64,000 bases of DNA, from contig NZ_JAHBRW010000002.1 in assembly GCF_018398315.1 (NCBI RefSeq), positions 170,637-234,636 on the forward strand. The letters run 5' to 3'. Positions 8,554 to 16,492 of the stretch are shown one piece after another. A program made the translations under genes and the position numbers. Each line of letters begins with the position of its first letter. Positions within the stretch are counted from its first letter, which is position 1. The notes below the pieces were generated by a model. The model saw nothing but the letters and a program-made list of their open reading frames with translations. It made no database searches and was not told where the DNA came from. Origin of the DNA: Chelatococcus sp. YT9. GTDB lineage: Bacteria; Pseudomonadota; Alphaproteobacteria; Rhizobiales; Beijerinckiaceae.

Positions 8554-9417
8554 GTGCGTCTTGGCTGCACTCTGTTCGCGCCCAGCACGATCGAGGAACT
8601 CAGGGCACTTTGCGACAAGCTTGATTGCTACGGCCTGTCGGCCATCATCGCGCCACGCCAGCTGGAGCATTTCACCGAAGATGAAGCTATCGCCTTCGGC
8701 GAGGAGGCCAGGAGGCTCGGCATTGTCATCGGCGAGGCCGGTTTCTGGGAAAACCTGCTGACGGATGACGCCGAGCTGCGCGCGAGCCGCATGAAGCGGT
8801 TTCGCACGGTCCTTCGCAACGCGGAACTCATGGGTTGCCGCTCCACCAATACCCTGGTTGGCACCAAGCACCCGTCCGACCGTCCTCTATTCCCGGATGC
8901 TTACAACTTCACCGAAGCTTGTAAGGCCGAGTTCCGGGAAATCGTTCTTCGCGCGTTGGATGGGATCGACCTGAAGATCTCGAAATATGGCGTCGAACCC
9001 TGGTACACCTCGTTCTTTTATCAGCCCGAGGACATCCGCGCCTTTATCGATTCCGTGGATCATCCTCGTTTCGGTGTCCACATGGACCAGGGCAACATGA
9101 TCTCGCACGCGTCGTTCTACGACACGACATCGATGATCGAACGTACGTTCAACTTGCTCGCTGACAAGGTGGTGAGTGTTCACATCAAGGATATCCAGTG
9201 GGAGGGCGCGCATTTCGGTCTGCGCTGGAACGAAGTCTATATCGGCGAAGGCACGATGGATCTCACAAGCTATCTCAAGAAGATCGCGACGCTTGACGCC
9301 GACGTGACGTGCTATTGCGAGCATTTTGCCGAAGAGCGGGACTATGCGGTGAATTTCGCCCGTCTCCATCAGATCGCCAAGCGCGCCGGCACGGCTTTCC
9401 TGCCGCGCAGCGCCTGA
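8554..9417 (+). CDS. Sugar phosphate isomerase/epimerase-like TIM barrel protein
   Basis: AP-endonuclease-2-like TIM barrel (xylose isomerase-like superfamily), 287 residues, of the type that epimerises or isomerises ketoses or sugar acids using a divalent metal. Candidate ligands follow the family order: Glu in YGVEPW, His/Asp in VHMDQGN, His in VHIKDI, Glu in YCEHF. The GTG at 8554 is chosen because it has a strong ribosome site (AGGGAGG, 8542-8548) and gives the family-like start RLGCTLF; a GTG at 8524 would add ten residues without a good site. It is the first gene of the six-gene operon ending at 14131. Confidence 0.85.
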   Translation: MRLGCTLFAPSTIEELRALCDKLDCYGLSAIIAPRQLEHFTEDEAIAFGEEARRLGIVIGEAGFWENLLTDDAELRASRMKRFRTVLRNAELMGCRSTNTLVGTKHPSDRPLFPDAYNFTEACKAEFREIVLRALDGIDLKISKYGVEPWYTSFFYQPEDIRAFIDSVDHPRFGVHMDQGNMISHASFYDTTSMIERTFNLLADKVVSVHIKDIQWEGAHFGLRWNEVYIGEGTMDLTSYLKKIATLDADVTCYCEHFAEERDYAVNFARLHQIAKRAGTAFLPRSA

Positions 9418-9471
9418 CACGGCTTTTACCCCCCTACGCCTCGATGGCGTTGGGCCTCGGAGGACTTTTTT

Positions 9472-10566
9472 ATGGATCAGGTGCGGCTCGGTATCGTCGG
9501 CTGCGGGCGTATTTCGGAAGCTCATGGCATCGCCGCGGATCGTCTTGGCGATTCTGTGCGCTTCACGGCTTGCGCTGACGTCAACGAAGAATCCGCGCGG
9601 CGTTTCGCGCATAAGTTCGGCAGCAACAGCATCTACACCGATGCGCGTGACATGATGGCGAAGGAATCGCTCGACGGCGTCGTCTTCGCGACCTGGCCGG
9701 CGCAGCACCGCGAGCAGATCCAGGCGGCCATCGACTCTGGCGTCCGCTACATCCTCTGCGAGAAGGCGCTGGCGCTCACCGGCGCGGAAGCCCGTGAGAT
9801 GTGGCTGGCGGCGACGGCGGCCGGGGTCACGCTGGTCGAAGCCTTCATGTACACCCATCATCCGGTGATCGGTGAACTGGACAAGCTCGTGCGGCGCGAG
9901 GTGAGCGGAGCCATTGATTCGATCCGCTCCAGCTTCAGCATGTACGCGCCCGACCCCGAGGGCGGCAAGGAAACATGGCGGCAGCGCAAGGAGACCGGCG
10001 GCTCCGTGCCTTACGACCGCACCTGCTATCCCGTAAACATCCTCGGCCGCTATGCGGACGCTCTGCCCGCGCAGGTCTATGCATCTGGAACAATCAGCCC
10101 GAGCTACGGCACAATCACGCGGCTTTTCGGCGAAGTCACCTACGAGAACGGCCGTGTAGGGCTCATCGAGACCAGCAACGCCGCGATCTTCACGCAGGAA
10201 GTCCAGATCACCTGCGCGAACCGCGTCTATCGCCTCTCGACCCCTTTCACGCTTGCTGGCGACGCCACCATCTTCGAATACGAGGCGCTCAAGTTCTCTC
10301 ATGTGAGGACCATCGAGCATCCCGTGTCCTCGGAATACCCGCTCCAGGACGATCTCCCGTCGTACCAGGCCTACAAGCCCCAGCTCGCCCGCTTTGTGAA
10401 AGCGGTGCGTGGCCAATCGACCCCCTCGCCTCGTCTGATCGACTCGGTCGTCAATTCCTATACGCTCGACGCCCTTGTCGAGAGCATGACCAACAACACG
10501 ATCGTCAGGGTCGGCATCCCCGACGACGTCCGTGACGCCTGGCACGCCAGCCGGAGCAGCAACTAA
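9472..10566 (+). CDS. Gfo/Idh/MocA family NAD(P)-dependent oxidoreductase
   Basis: Oxidoreductase of 364 residues acting on a sugar, inositol or sugar derivative. The N-terminal Rossmann motif is GIVGCGRISEAHG (about residues 6-18) and the family EKP motif appears as CEKALA near residue 98, where the Lys normally contributes to catalysis. The C-terminal domain starts with YTHHPVIGELDKL. The gene has a GGAGG site nine bases before the ATG, separated by a T-run. Its stop overlaps the ATG of the next gene by one base. The neighbouring epimerase-like protein suggests oxidation or reduction of a sugar ring position. Confidence 0.88.
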   Translation: MDQVRLGIVGCGRISEAHGIAADRLGDSVRFTACADVNEESARRFAHKFGSNSIYTDARDMMAKESLDGVVFATWPAQHREQIQAAIDSGVRYILCEKALALTGAEAREMWLAATAAGVTLVEAFMYTHHPVIGELDKLVRREVSGAIDSIRSSFSMYAPDPEGGKETWRQRKETGGSVPYDRTCYPVNILGRYADALPAQVYASGTISPSYGTITRLFGEVTYENGRVGLIETSNAAIFTQEVQITCANRVYRLSTPFTLAGDATIFEYEALKFSHVRTIEHPVSSEYPLQDDLPSYQAYKPQLARFVKAVRGQSTPSPRLIDSVVNSYTLDALVESMTNNTIVRVGIPDDVRDAWHASRSSN

Positions 10567-11804
10567 TGGGCACGGCCGCCGTCGTCATCGCCGGCACGCT
10601 CGATACCAAGAGCGAGGAGATCGGCTACGTCCGGTCAGCGCTGGAGAAGCGCGGCCGGCGGGTCATCGTCATCGACTGCGGGATCCTCGGCCGTCCGACC
10701 CTGGCGGCCGACTTCCCCCGCGAGGTGGTGGCCACGGCCGGCGGCGGCGACCTCGCCGCGCTCATTGCCAAGCGCGACCGCGAAGCCGCCCTGCCGGTGA
10801 TGATCGCGGGACTGGAAAATATTCTGCGGGAATTGCTCGCCAAGGACGAGGTTGGCGGCTTTCTCGGCATCGGCGGCGGCACCAACGCAGCTCTCGCCGC
10901 GGCGGCATTCCGTCTGATGCCGTTCGGCCTGCCCAAGATGCTGGTCTCGACAGTGGCCTGTGGAAACACACGCCCCTTCGTGGGCATCAAGGATGCGCTC
11001 CTCTTCCATTCTGTGGTCGATATCCTCGGCCTCAACACGTTCCTGCGCAGCATTCTGCATCGCGCCGTCGCGGCGATGGACGCCATGCTTGCGCTCGATT
11101 CAGCAACATCGGCGCGCTCCGGCCGAGGTTGTGTCGGTCTGACGAGCTTCGGCTCGACCACCGAAGGTGCCGAGCACGCGCTCGCCATCTTGCAGTCGCA
11201 GGGCCTCGAGGTGCTGGGCTTCCACGCCCGAGGTGTCGGAGGCGAGGCCATGGAGGCCTTGATCCGTGAAGAGCGGATCGACGCAGTCCTCGATCTCACC
11301 ACGACAGAGGTGGCGGACGAACTCGTCGGCGGCATCTGCAGCGCCGGCCCCAACCGCCTTGAGGCGGCGGGCGAGCGCGGGCTGCCGCAAGTCATCCTGC
11401 CCGGCGCTGTGGACATGGTGAATTTCGGCCCGCGTACAACGGTGCCCGAGCGCTTCCACCACCGCAGCTTCGTTTCGCATACACCGCTGGCGACCCTGAT
11501 GCGCACCACGCCAGCGGAGAATGTCGAGATAGCGCGCTTCATCGCACGCAAGCTCAACGCGGCTCGGGGACCCGTTGCGGTCGTCCTGCCGCTGGGCGGC
11601 TTCTCCGCCTATGACCGCAAGGATGGACCTTTCTGGGCCCCCGCCGCCGACGATGCCTTCCGCAGCACGATCCGCGCGGAACTCGCCTCACATGTCCCCG
11701 TCATCGATGTCGATGCGCACATCAACGATCGCGTCACGATCGAAGCTGCGACCTCGCTTCTGATCGATATGATCAACACAAAAAAGAATGAGGCTCGCCC
11801 ATGA
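10566..11804 (+). CDS. Tm-1-like ATP-binding domain protein (UPF0261)
   Basis: Protein of 412 residues matching the UPF0261/Tm-1 N-terminal family. Features are the start VVIAGTLDTKSEEIGYV, a glycine-rich nucleotide-binding-like segment GGFLGIGGGTNAAL near residue 100, and the later ILPGAVDMVNFGP and VVLPLGGFSAYDRKDGPFW blocks characteristic of the family. The biochemical role is unknown to me. In plants the homologous domain is fused to a TIM barrel in the virus-resistance protein Tm-1; here that second half is the next gene, with a 4-bp overlap. The setting inside a catabolic operon argues for a metabolic reaction, perhaps ATP-dependent. Confidence 0.85.
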   Translation: MGTAAVVIAGTLDTKSEEIGYVRSALEKRGRRVIVIDCGILGRPTLAADFPREVVATAGGGDLAALIAKRDREAALPVMIAGLENILRELLAKDEVGGFLGIGGGTNAALAAAAFRLMPFGLPKMLVSTVACGNTRPFVGIKDALLFHSVVDILGLNTFLRSILHRAVAAMDAMLALDSATSARSGRGCVGLTSFGSTTEGAEHALAILQSQGLEVLGFHARGVGGEAMEALIREERIDAVLDLTTTEVADELVGGICSAGPNRLEAAGERGLPQVILPGAVDMVNFGPRTTVPERFHHRSFVSHTPLATLMRTTPAENVEIARFIARKLNAARGPVAVVLPLGGFSAYDRKDGPFWAPAADDAFRSTIRAELASHVPVIDVDAHINDRVTIEAATSLLIDMINTKKNEARP

Positions 11805-12640
11805 GCAAACGCTTCACCCGGACTGAGATTCTCGGCCGCCTGAAGGCGCAGATCGACGCCAAGCAGTCCATCCTCGTGGTTGGTGCGGGCAACGGCCTCG
11901 TTGCACGCTGCGCGGAGCAGGCGGGCGCCGATCTGGTTGTTGTTTACAACTCGGGCTATTTCCGCCTGAATGGCCATCCGAGCATGGTCGGCAACCTGCC
12001 CGTCGGTGATGCGAATGAGATCATGCTGCGCCTTGGCGAGCGCGCGGTCATTCCCGCCACGAAGGATATGCCGGTGATCGGCGGCGCCTACGGCGTCGAT
12101 CCGACCCGCGACATGGACCGCCTGCTCGAGCAGATCTCGGGCGTTGGCTTCTCCGGTATCATCAACTTCCCGACGGTGGGCCGGATCGACGGACAGTACC
12201 GGAAGGATCTGGAGTCGGCTGGTCTCGGCTTCTGCCGTGAGGCCGACATGGTGCGGCGCGCCCGCGACAAGGACATATTCACCATGGCCTATGTGTACTC
12301 GCCTGAGGACACGCGCATGATGGTGGAAGCCGGTGTCGACGTGATCGTCGGCCATTGCGGCCTCACCGCCGGCGGAGACGTGGGCTCGCGCAATGCCATG
12401 CCGCTTGACAATGCAGTGTCTACCCTGAAGGCGCTCTTCGAGGCGGCCAGATCCACGCGGGAAGACATCATTCTCCTCTCGCATGGCGGCCCGATCTCTT
12501 CTCCCGAAGACGCGGAATACGTGAACTTCCACACGGATGCTGTCGGCTTTGTCGCAGCCTCGAGCGTTGAGCGCATCCCGATCGAGGAAACGCTGAAATC
12601 CGCCTGCCGCAGCTTCAAGTCGATCAAGGTTCAGCGCTGA
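11801..12640 (+). CDS. Phosphoenolpyruvate-hydrolase-like TIM barrel protein (Tm-1 C-terminal-type)
   Basis: 279-residue TIM barrel of the PEP-hydrolase-like family (related to the PEP mutase/isocitrate lyase fold). Typical blocks are SILVVGAGNGLVARCAEQAGADLVVVYNSG (near residues 23-52), FSGIINFPTVGRIDGQYR, and VDVIVGHCGLTAGGDVGS near 180-198. The gene overlaps the Tm-1-like gene by 4 bp, and together they mirror the two halves of plant Tm-1. PEP hydrolysis itself is a family name rather than a proven activity here; C-C bond cleavage of a keto acid is equally plausible. Confidence 0.85.
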   Translation: MSKRFTRTEILGRLKAQIDAKQSILVVGAGNGLVARCAEQAGADLVVVYNSGYFRLNGHPSMVGNLPVGDANEIMLRLGERAVIPATKDMPVIGGAYGVDPTRDMDRLLEQISGVGFSGIINFPTVGRIDGQYRKDLESAGLGFCREADMVRRARDKDIFTMAYVYSPEDTRMMVEAGVDVIVGHCGLTAGGDVGSRNAMPLDNAVSTLKALFEAARSTREDIILLSHGGPISSPEDAEYVNFHTDAVGFVAASSVERIPIEETLKSACRSFKSIKVQR

Positions 12641-12664
12641 ACGTGTTCAGCCAGGAGAAGTGTG

Positions 12665-13111
12665 ATGCCGCATGTTTTTGACCATACCGGTTTCATAACG
12701 CCATCACTGGAAAAATCGGTGGCGTTCTGGACTGAGGTCATGGGTTTCGAGCCCCGTCCGATCGTTGAGCGCAGCGGCGAATGGGTGCCTCCCTTCACAG
12801 GAATTGAAGGCGCGACGCTGCGCATCGCCCATCTCTTCAGCGATGACGCGCATCTCGAATTCATTGAGTTTGCGACCGCCTCTGGCGGGACGTCACCCGC
12901 TGGGGCCAATCAGGTCGCTGCCGGTCATGTCTGCTTCAAAGTCGATGATCTAGACGCTACGGTGGACAAGATCCTCGCAGGCGGGGGCTCATTCGCCGGC
13001 AAGATCACAACAATCACCGAGGGCGCAGCAGCCGGAATTCGCGGACTTTATATGCGCGATCCGCTCGGTGTGCTGATAGAGCTCCTGGAGAAGGCTCCCG
13101 CACAGGCCTGA
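12665..13111 (+). CDS. VOC family protein (glyoxalase/dioxygenase fold)
   Basis: Small metalloprotein-fold protein, 148 residues, of the vicinal oxygen chelate superfamily. It starts with the typical HVFDHTGFITPSLEKSVAFWTEVMGFE and has paired beta-alpha-beta-beta-beta units with candidate metal ligands His near the start (FDHTGF), Glu in HLEFIEF, His in AGHVCF and Glu in GVLIELLE. The ATG at 12665 is preferred over an adjoining GTG at 12662 because the AGGAG at 12653-12657 is then seven bases away. In this operon an isomerase, epimerase or lyase role on a small acid is likely. Substrate unknown. Confidence 0.82.
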   Translation: MPHVFDHTGFITPSLEKSVAFWTEVMGFEPRPIVERSGEWVPPFTGIEGATLRIAHLFSDDAHLEFIEFATASGGTSPAGANQVAAGHVCFKVDDLDATVDKILAGGGSFAGKITTITEGAAAGIRGLYMRDPLGVLIELLEKAPAQA

Positions 13112-13126
13112 TATAGGGGCAAGTTC

Positions 13127-14131
13127 ATGGCCAACGTTCTTTATACGGAAGCGATCTACACTGACGAGGCTTTGGAGACGTCTGTCTTCGGTCCGGACGT
13201 CACGATTACCCGTCGTGACGTCAAGAGCCTGAAGGACGTCAGCGATGAAGACTGCGCGGCCGCCGAAGGCCTGATGCTCTTCCGGCATTTCATGACGGCA
13301 GCGGAGTTCGAGCGTTTTCCCCGGCTCAAGGCCATCGTGCGCATGGGCGTCGGCTATGATCGGATCGATCGGGAGGCCGCTGCCAAGCGCGGCGTGATCG
13401 TCTGCAATTGCCCCGACTATGCAACGGCGGAAGTGGGTGATCACGCCGTCACGCTGGCACTTGCCCTGCGCAAGGGCCTCCTTCTGCACCACGACGCCCA
13501 GCGCGCGGATCCACCAGCCGCCTGGGCACCGATCCAGGATCCGCTGCTTCGCCGCTTGTCCGCACTCACTTTCGGCGTGGTGGGACTTGGACGTATCGGC
13601 ACGACAGCCGCATTGCGCGCCAAGGCGTTCGGCTGCCGCGTGGTCTTCTACGACCCTTATCTCAGCAACGGCGTCGAGACGGCGCTTGGCATAGAACGCG
13701 CCGCCAGCCTCGAAGGCCTTTTGGAACAGAGCGACATCCTCTCCCTCCATGCCCCCCTCACCCGTGAGACACGTGGCATGGTCGGAGCGGCGGAAATAGC
13801 GCGACTGCCCAAGGGGGCGGTGATCGTCAACACGGCGCGCGGCCCGCTGATCGACATCGACGCGGCAGGCGCCGCGCTGAAGAGCGGTCATCTCGCAGGT
13901 CTTGGTCTCGATGTGCTGCCAGTCGAACCGCCCACAGATCCGTTACCGGAGCTTGTACGAGCCTATCGTGCACGTGAACCCTGGGTGACCGGGAGGTGTG
14001 TCATCACGCCCCACGCGGCCTTCGTGTCGCCCGAAGCCTATGAGGACGTCAAGCGCAAGTCAGCGGAGACCATGATGGCAGCGCTTTTCTCCACACGCCC
14101 TATCAATGTGATCACGCCGGATATGGAATAA
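13127..14131 (+). CDS. D-2-hydroxyacid dehydrogenase, NAD-binding (CtBP-like)
   Basis: 334-residue dehydrogenase interconverting a D-2-hydroxy acid and its 2-oxo acid. The NAD Rossmann motif is VVGLGRIGTTAALRAKAFG (about residues 149-167), and the catalytic set of the family is visible in order: Arg in NTARGPLID, Glu in VLPVEPP, His in ITPHAAF. The N-terminal substrate domain has the family element MGVGYDRIDREAAAKRGV. It is the last gene of the operon, 15 bp after the VOC gene, and is followed by an intrinsic terminator. It probably oxidises or reduces a pathway acid made by the preceding enzymes. Confidence 0.9.
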   Translation: MANVLYTEAIYTDEALETSVFGPDVTITRRDVKSLKDVSDEDCAAAEGLMLFRHFMTAAEFERFPRLKAIVRMGVGYDRIDREAAAKRGVIVCNCPDYATAEVGDHAVTLALALRKGLLLHHDAQRADPPAAWAPIQDPLLRRLSALTFGVVGLGRIGTTAALRAKAFGCRVVFYDPYLSNGVETALGIERAASLEGLLEQSDILSLHAPLTRETRGMVGAAEIARLPKGAVIVNTARGPLIDIDAAGAALKSGHLAGLGLDVLPVEPPTDPLPELVRAYRAREPWVTGRCVITPHAAFVSPEAYEDVKRKSAETMMAALFSTRPINVITPDME

Positions 14132-14205
14132 GCCGCACGGCAGCCAGCCCGCCGTCTTCGTCAACGGCGGTAAGGTTGCCTTCATTGGTGATTTTCCTCC
14201 CCACT

Positions 14206-14231
14206 GACGCGGCAACGCCGCGTCTTTTTTT
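14206..14231 (+). terminator. Intrinsic terminator of the 8554-14131 operon
   Basis: A perfect 8-bp GC stem (GACGCGGC / GCCGCGTC) with an AAC loop is followed directly by seven T. It stands 75 bp after the dehydrogenase stop and 80 bp before the convergent GntR stop. It works for the plus strand; the minus-strand T-tract is absent, so it is not symmetric. Confidence 0.9.
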
Positions 14232-14310
14232 GCGCGGATCTATCCGGGAAATAGTCATAGCCCCGAAAGCTAAGCGGCGACTGTGAGATAACCTTGCGGC
14301 GAATGCGATC

Positions 14311-15024
14311 TCAGGTCCATTTGCCGAAGAACACGCGCTCGCGCGAGCGTGATATATGCTCGCGCATCTTCTCCCGGGCCCCGTCCGCGTCACCGTCACG
14401 AATGCATTCAAAGATCGGTTCATGGCTCGATCGGATCATCGTTGTATGATCGCGGCTATGACGAACCGCAAAATTGCGCGCCATCTCGATGATGAAGCGG
14501 ATATGAGACCGCGACGCATCCCAGACTGACAGGAAGAACTGATTGTGCGTGGCTTGCGCGATCGCAAAGTGAAATTTCAGGTCTTCTTCTATCGCGTTGC
14601 TTGCATCGGCTTGCTGCGCCTTCATGCTTTGCAGAAGCGCTCCAATACGCTTGACATCCTCCTCCGTTCGATAGGTCGCGGCGAAGAAGGCAGCCTCCCC
14701 CTCAAGGGAGATCCTATAGTCGTAAAATTTCTGAACATCAGAGATGCTCGTAATTTGGGTGGGCAGGATCCGCGGGCTGGTCTCACGCTCGCCCCCGCCT
14801 CCAACAGGCGCTGTCACAAAGCTGCCGGCGCCTTGCCGTGAATGGATATAGCCATCGATCCGAAGCCGCCGTAATGCATCGCGCACAACGGGCCGTGAAA
14901 CGCCGAACTGTAAACTGAGCTCGTTCTCCGATGGCAATTTTGCGTCGCGCTCGAACTGGCCGCTCCGGATCTGGTCCAGAACCTCGGCATACAGCACGTC
15001 GCTCAGCTTGGGCCTGCGCGCCAA
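14311..15024 (-). CDS. GntR family regulator, FCD (FadR-like) subfamily
   Basis: 237-residue ligand-responsive regulator. The winged helix occupies about residues 5-70 (LSDVLYAEVLDQIRSG, LPSENELSLQFGVSRPVVRDALRRL, then a GSFV wing), and the helical FCD effector domain follows from about residue 95 with its usual Asp/His metal pattern (RISLEGEAAFFAA ... FHFAIAQATHN ... SSHEPIFECI). The start is a TTG at 15024 with GGGAG six bases upstream. It sits between two catabolic units and could serve the 8554 operon, the gene at 15255, or the hydantoinase operon. Its own promoter region has TTGTTACAA. Confidence 0.9.
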   Translation of the reverse strand: MARRPKLSDVLYAEVLDQIRSGQFERDAKLPSENELSLQFGVSRPVVRDALRRLRIDGYIHSRQGAGSFVTAPVGGGGERETSPRILPTQITSISDVQKFYDYRISLEGEAAFFAATYRTEEDVKRIGALLQSMKAQQADASNAIEEDLKFHFAIAQATHNQFFLSVWDASRSHIRFIIEMARNFAVRHSRDHTTMIRSSHEPIFECIRDGDADGAREKMREHISRSRERVFFGKWT

Positions 15025-15056
15025 GTCGATCTCCCGCCTCGCTTCACTTGTTCTAA

Positions 15057-15065
15057 TTGTTACAA
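15057..15065. promoter_or_regulatory. Small palindrome upstream of the GntR gene
   Basis: TTGT-T-ACAA is a 9-bp palindrome 33 bp before the TTG start of the minus-strand GntR gene, the position and form expected of an FCD-type autoregulatory site. It shares the half-site GTTAC with the doubled operator at 16440-16466. Short, so weakly supported. Confidence 0.35.
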
Positions 15066-15254
15066 CTTTACGACCTTAGCGCAAAGAGGCGCGCAGGGGA
15101 TTTATGCCGGACCCCACGCATATGATGAGGCCCGCCAAATGAATAAGAGTAGACCCGGCGGTAGGGCAGCGAGAGAGAGACGATGGTCTCGGCACTGATG
15201 ATGAACTCTTGGATTTGCACACAAGAACCCGGCGCGTCTTCCTCTCTGTCCAGC

Positions 15255-16226
15255 TCAGGAGAATGAATCGCCAACAAGCAGCCTCGCTGCTGCCAGATCC
15301 TCAATGGCCGCGCCGACCGATTTGAACAGCGTGATTTCGTCTTCCGAGATCCGTCCTGGCCGCGCCTTGCTTGTTAATTCGTGAAGATCCGCACAGACGC
15401 GATCCGCCTGCCAGGTTCCAGCAGCGATCGGCTGCAAGAGATCGCCCGCCTCCGCAAGGGCGCCCGCATAGGTGTCCACGAAGACACGGCTGCGACGCAC
15501 GGCCTCGTCATCACTTTCACGCATCTGCGGCGTGAAAGCGCCAACGAGATCCAGATGCGTGCCTGGTCTGAGCAGCTTGCCAGCTATGAGTGGGGCACTG
15601 GCCGTGGTCGCGCAACTGATGATATCCGCCTCCGAAATCCCCGCGGGAAGATCAGAAATCGCAGCAGCGTCAAAACCGCCGCTGCAAAGTCGCTCAGCAA
15701 GGCCCCGCGCGTGCTGGGGATTGCGCCCCCAGATCATGACCCTCTCGATCGGCCGCACAGCACGGTGAGCCGCCGGCAGATGTTCCGCCACATGGCCGGT
15801 GCCGACAAGCAGCAGCGTTCGACTGTCGGGACGAGAAAGGTACCGCGAGGCGAGCGCCGAAGCCGCCGCCGTGCGCCGATTTGTCAAAGCCTCGCCATCA
15901 ATCATCGCGCGTGGCTGGCCGGTTTGGCCATCAAAGAGAATATAAAGCGACGACACGGCGCCGAGACCGCGTGTCCTGTTCTGTGGAAAAACTGTTACCA
16001 GCTTCACACCCACCGCTTTGCCCCGGTTCCACGCCGGCATCGTCAGGAGGTGGCCGGGCGCGTCATCCAAGCCAACCTCGTAGCTGCGCCGGACCGGCAT
16101 AGGCTCGCCGCCGCGTCGGAAAGCGTCCGCAAGAGCTTCGATAAGCCTTGGATAGTCGAGGCCTGCCTCGACATCTGACTGGGAAAAATGGCGCAGCACC
16201 GTAGGCGTCCTCATCGTCAGCTTCAT
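15255..16226 (-). CDS. Ornithine cyclodeaminase/mu-crystallin family protein
   Basis: NAD(P)-dependent enzyme of 323 residues, in a family that includes ornithine cyclodeaminase, alanine dehydrogenase (archaeal) and ketimine reductases. Evidence: the substrate-side segment GVKLVTVFPQNRTRGLGAV, the conserved LTNRRTAAASALASRYL near residue 112, and the Rossmann motif LLLVGTGHVAEHLPAAH from about residue 137. The start at 16226 gives MKLTM; the second Met (16214) is possible. It is transcribed away from the hydantoinase operon and followed by 230 bp before the GntR gene. A second family member lies at 54417. The substrate is not recognisable. Confidence 0.85.
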   Translation of the reverse strand: MKLTMRTPTVLRHFSQSDVEAGLDYPRLIEALADAFRRGGEPMPVRRSYEVGLDDAPGHLLTMPAWNRGKAVGVKLVTVFPQNRTRGLGAVSSLYILFDGQTGQPRAMIDGEALTNRRTAAASALASRYLSRPDSRTLLLVGTGHVAEHLPAAHRAVRPIERVMIWGRNPQHARGLAERLCSGGFDAAAISDLPAGISEADIISCATTASAPLIAGKLLRPGTHLDLVGAFTPQMRESDDEAVRRSRVFVDTYAGALAEAGDLLQPIAAGTWQADRVCADLHELTSKARPGRISEDEITLFKSVGAAIEDLAAARLLVGDSFS

Positions 16227-16425
16227 TCAAGCGTGGACGTCTGCGCAGACCCAAGGGCCGACATTCGCCGCGCTCAGGATGCCTCATACCAGATCCGCTC
16301 CAATTTGTTGCATCGCCCCACGCAAGTAATCCACGTCCGGCCACTGCTGTTGCGGAACGTTTGCCACGTCCACCTGCGGTGACCGCGTGCCGGAAGAGGC
16401 CACTCGCTCCAGAGCAAAAGAGCGC

Positions 16426-16466
16426 TTGACGCACTTGGAGTAACGTCGTTACAGTAACGGCGTTAC
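16426..16466 (+). promoter_or_regulatory. Promoter with a doubled GTAACG-N-CGTTAC operator
   Basis: A TTGACG -35 box (16426-16431) and TACAGT -10 box (16450-16455, 18-bp spacer) precede the hydrolase gene. Two perfect 13-bp palindromes, GTAACGtCGTTAC (16440-16452) and GTAACGgCGTTAC (16454-16466), cover the -10 box and the start point with centres 14 bp apart. A repressor bound to both would exclude polymerase. Candidate binders are the local GntR (14311) and IclR (21434) proteins; neither is proven. Confidence 0.7.
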
Positions 16467-16492
16467 AAAAATCTGAAACCTGGGAGGGTTAC

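Noticed and set aside
8887-10545. 552-codon open frame on the minus strand opposite the epimerase and oxidoreductase genes
   Set aside because: The plus-strand frames have clear family motifs and ribosome sites; the antisense translation is Arg/Asp/His-rich with no domain, as expected from codon bias in GC-rich DNA.
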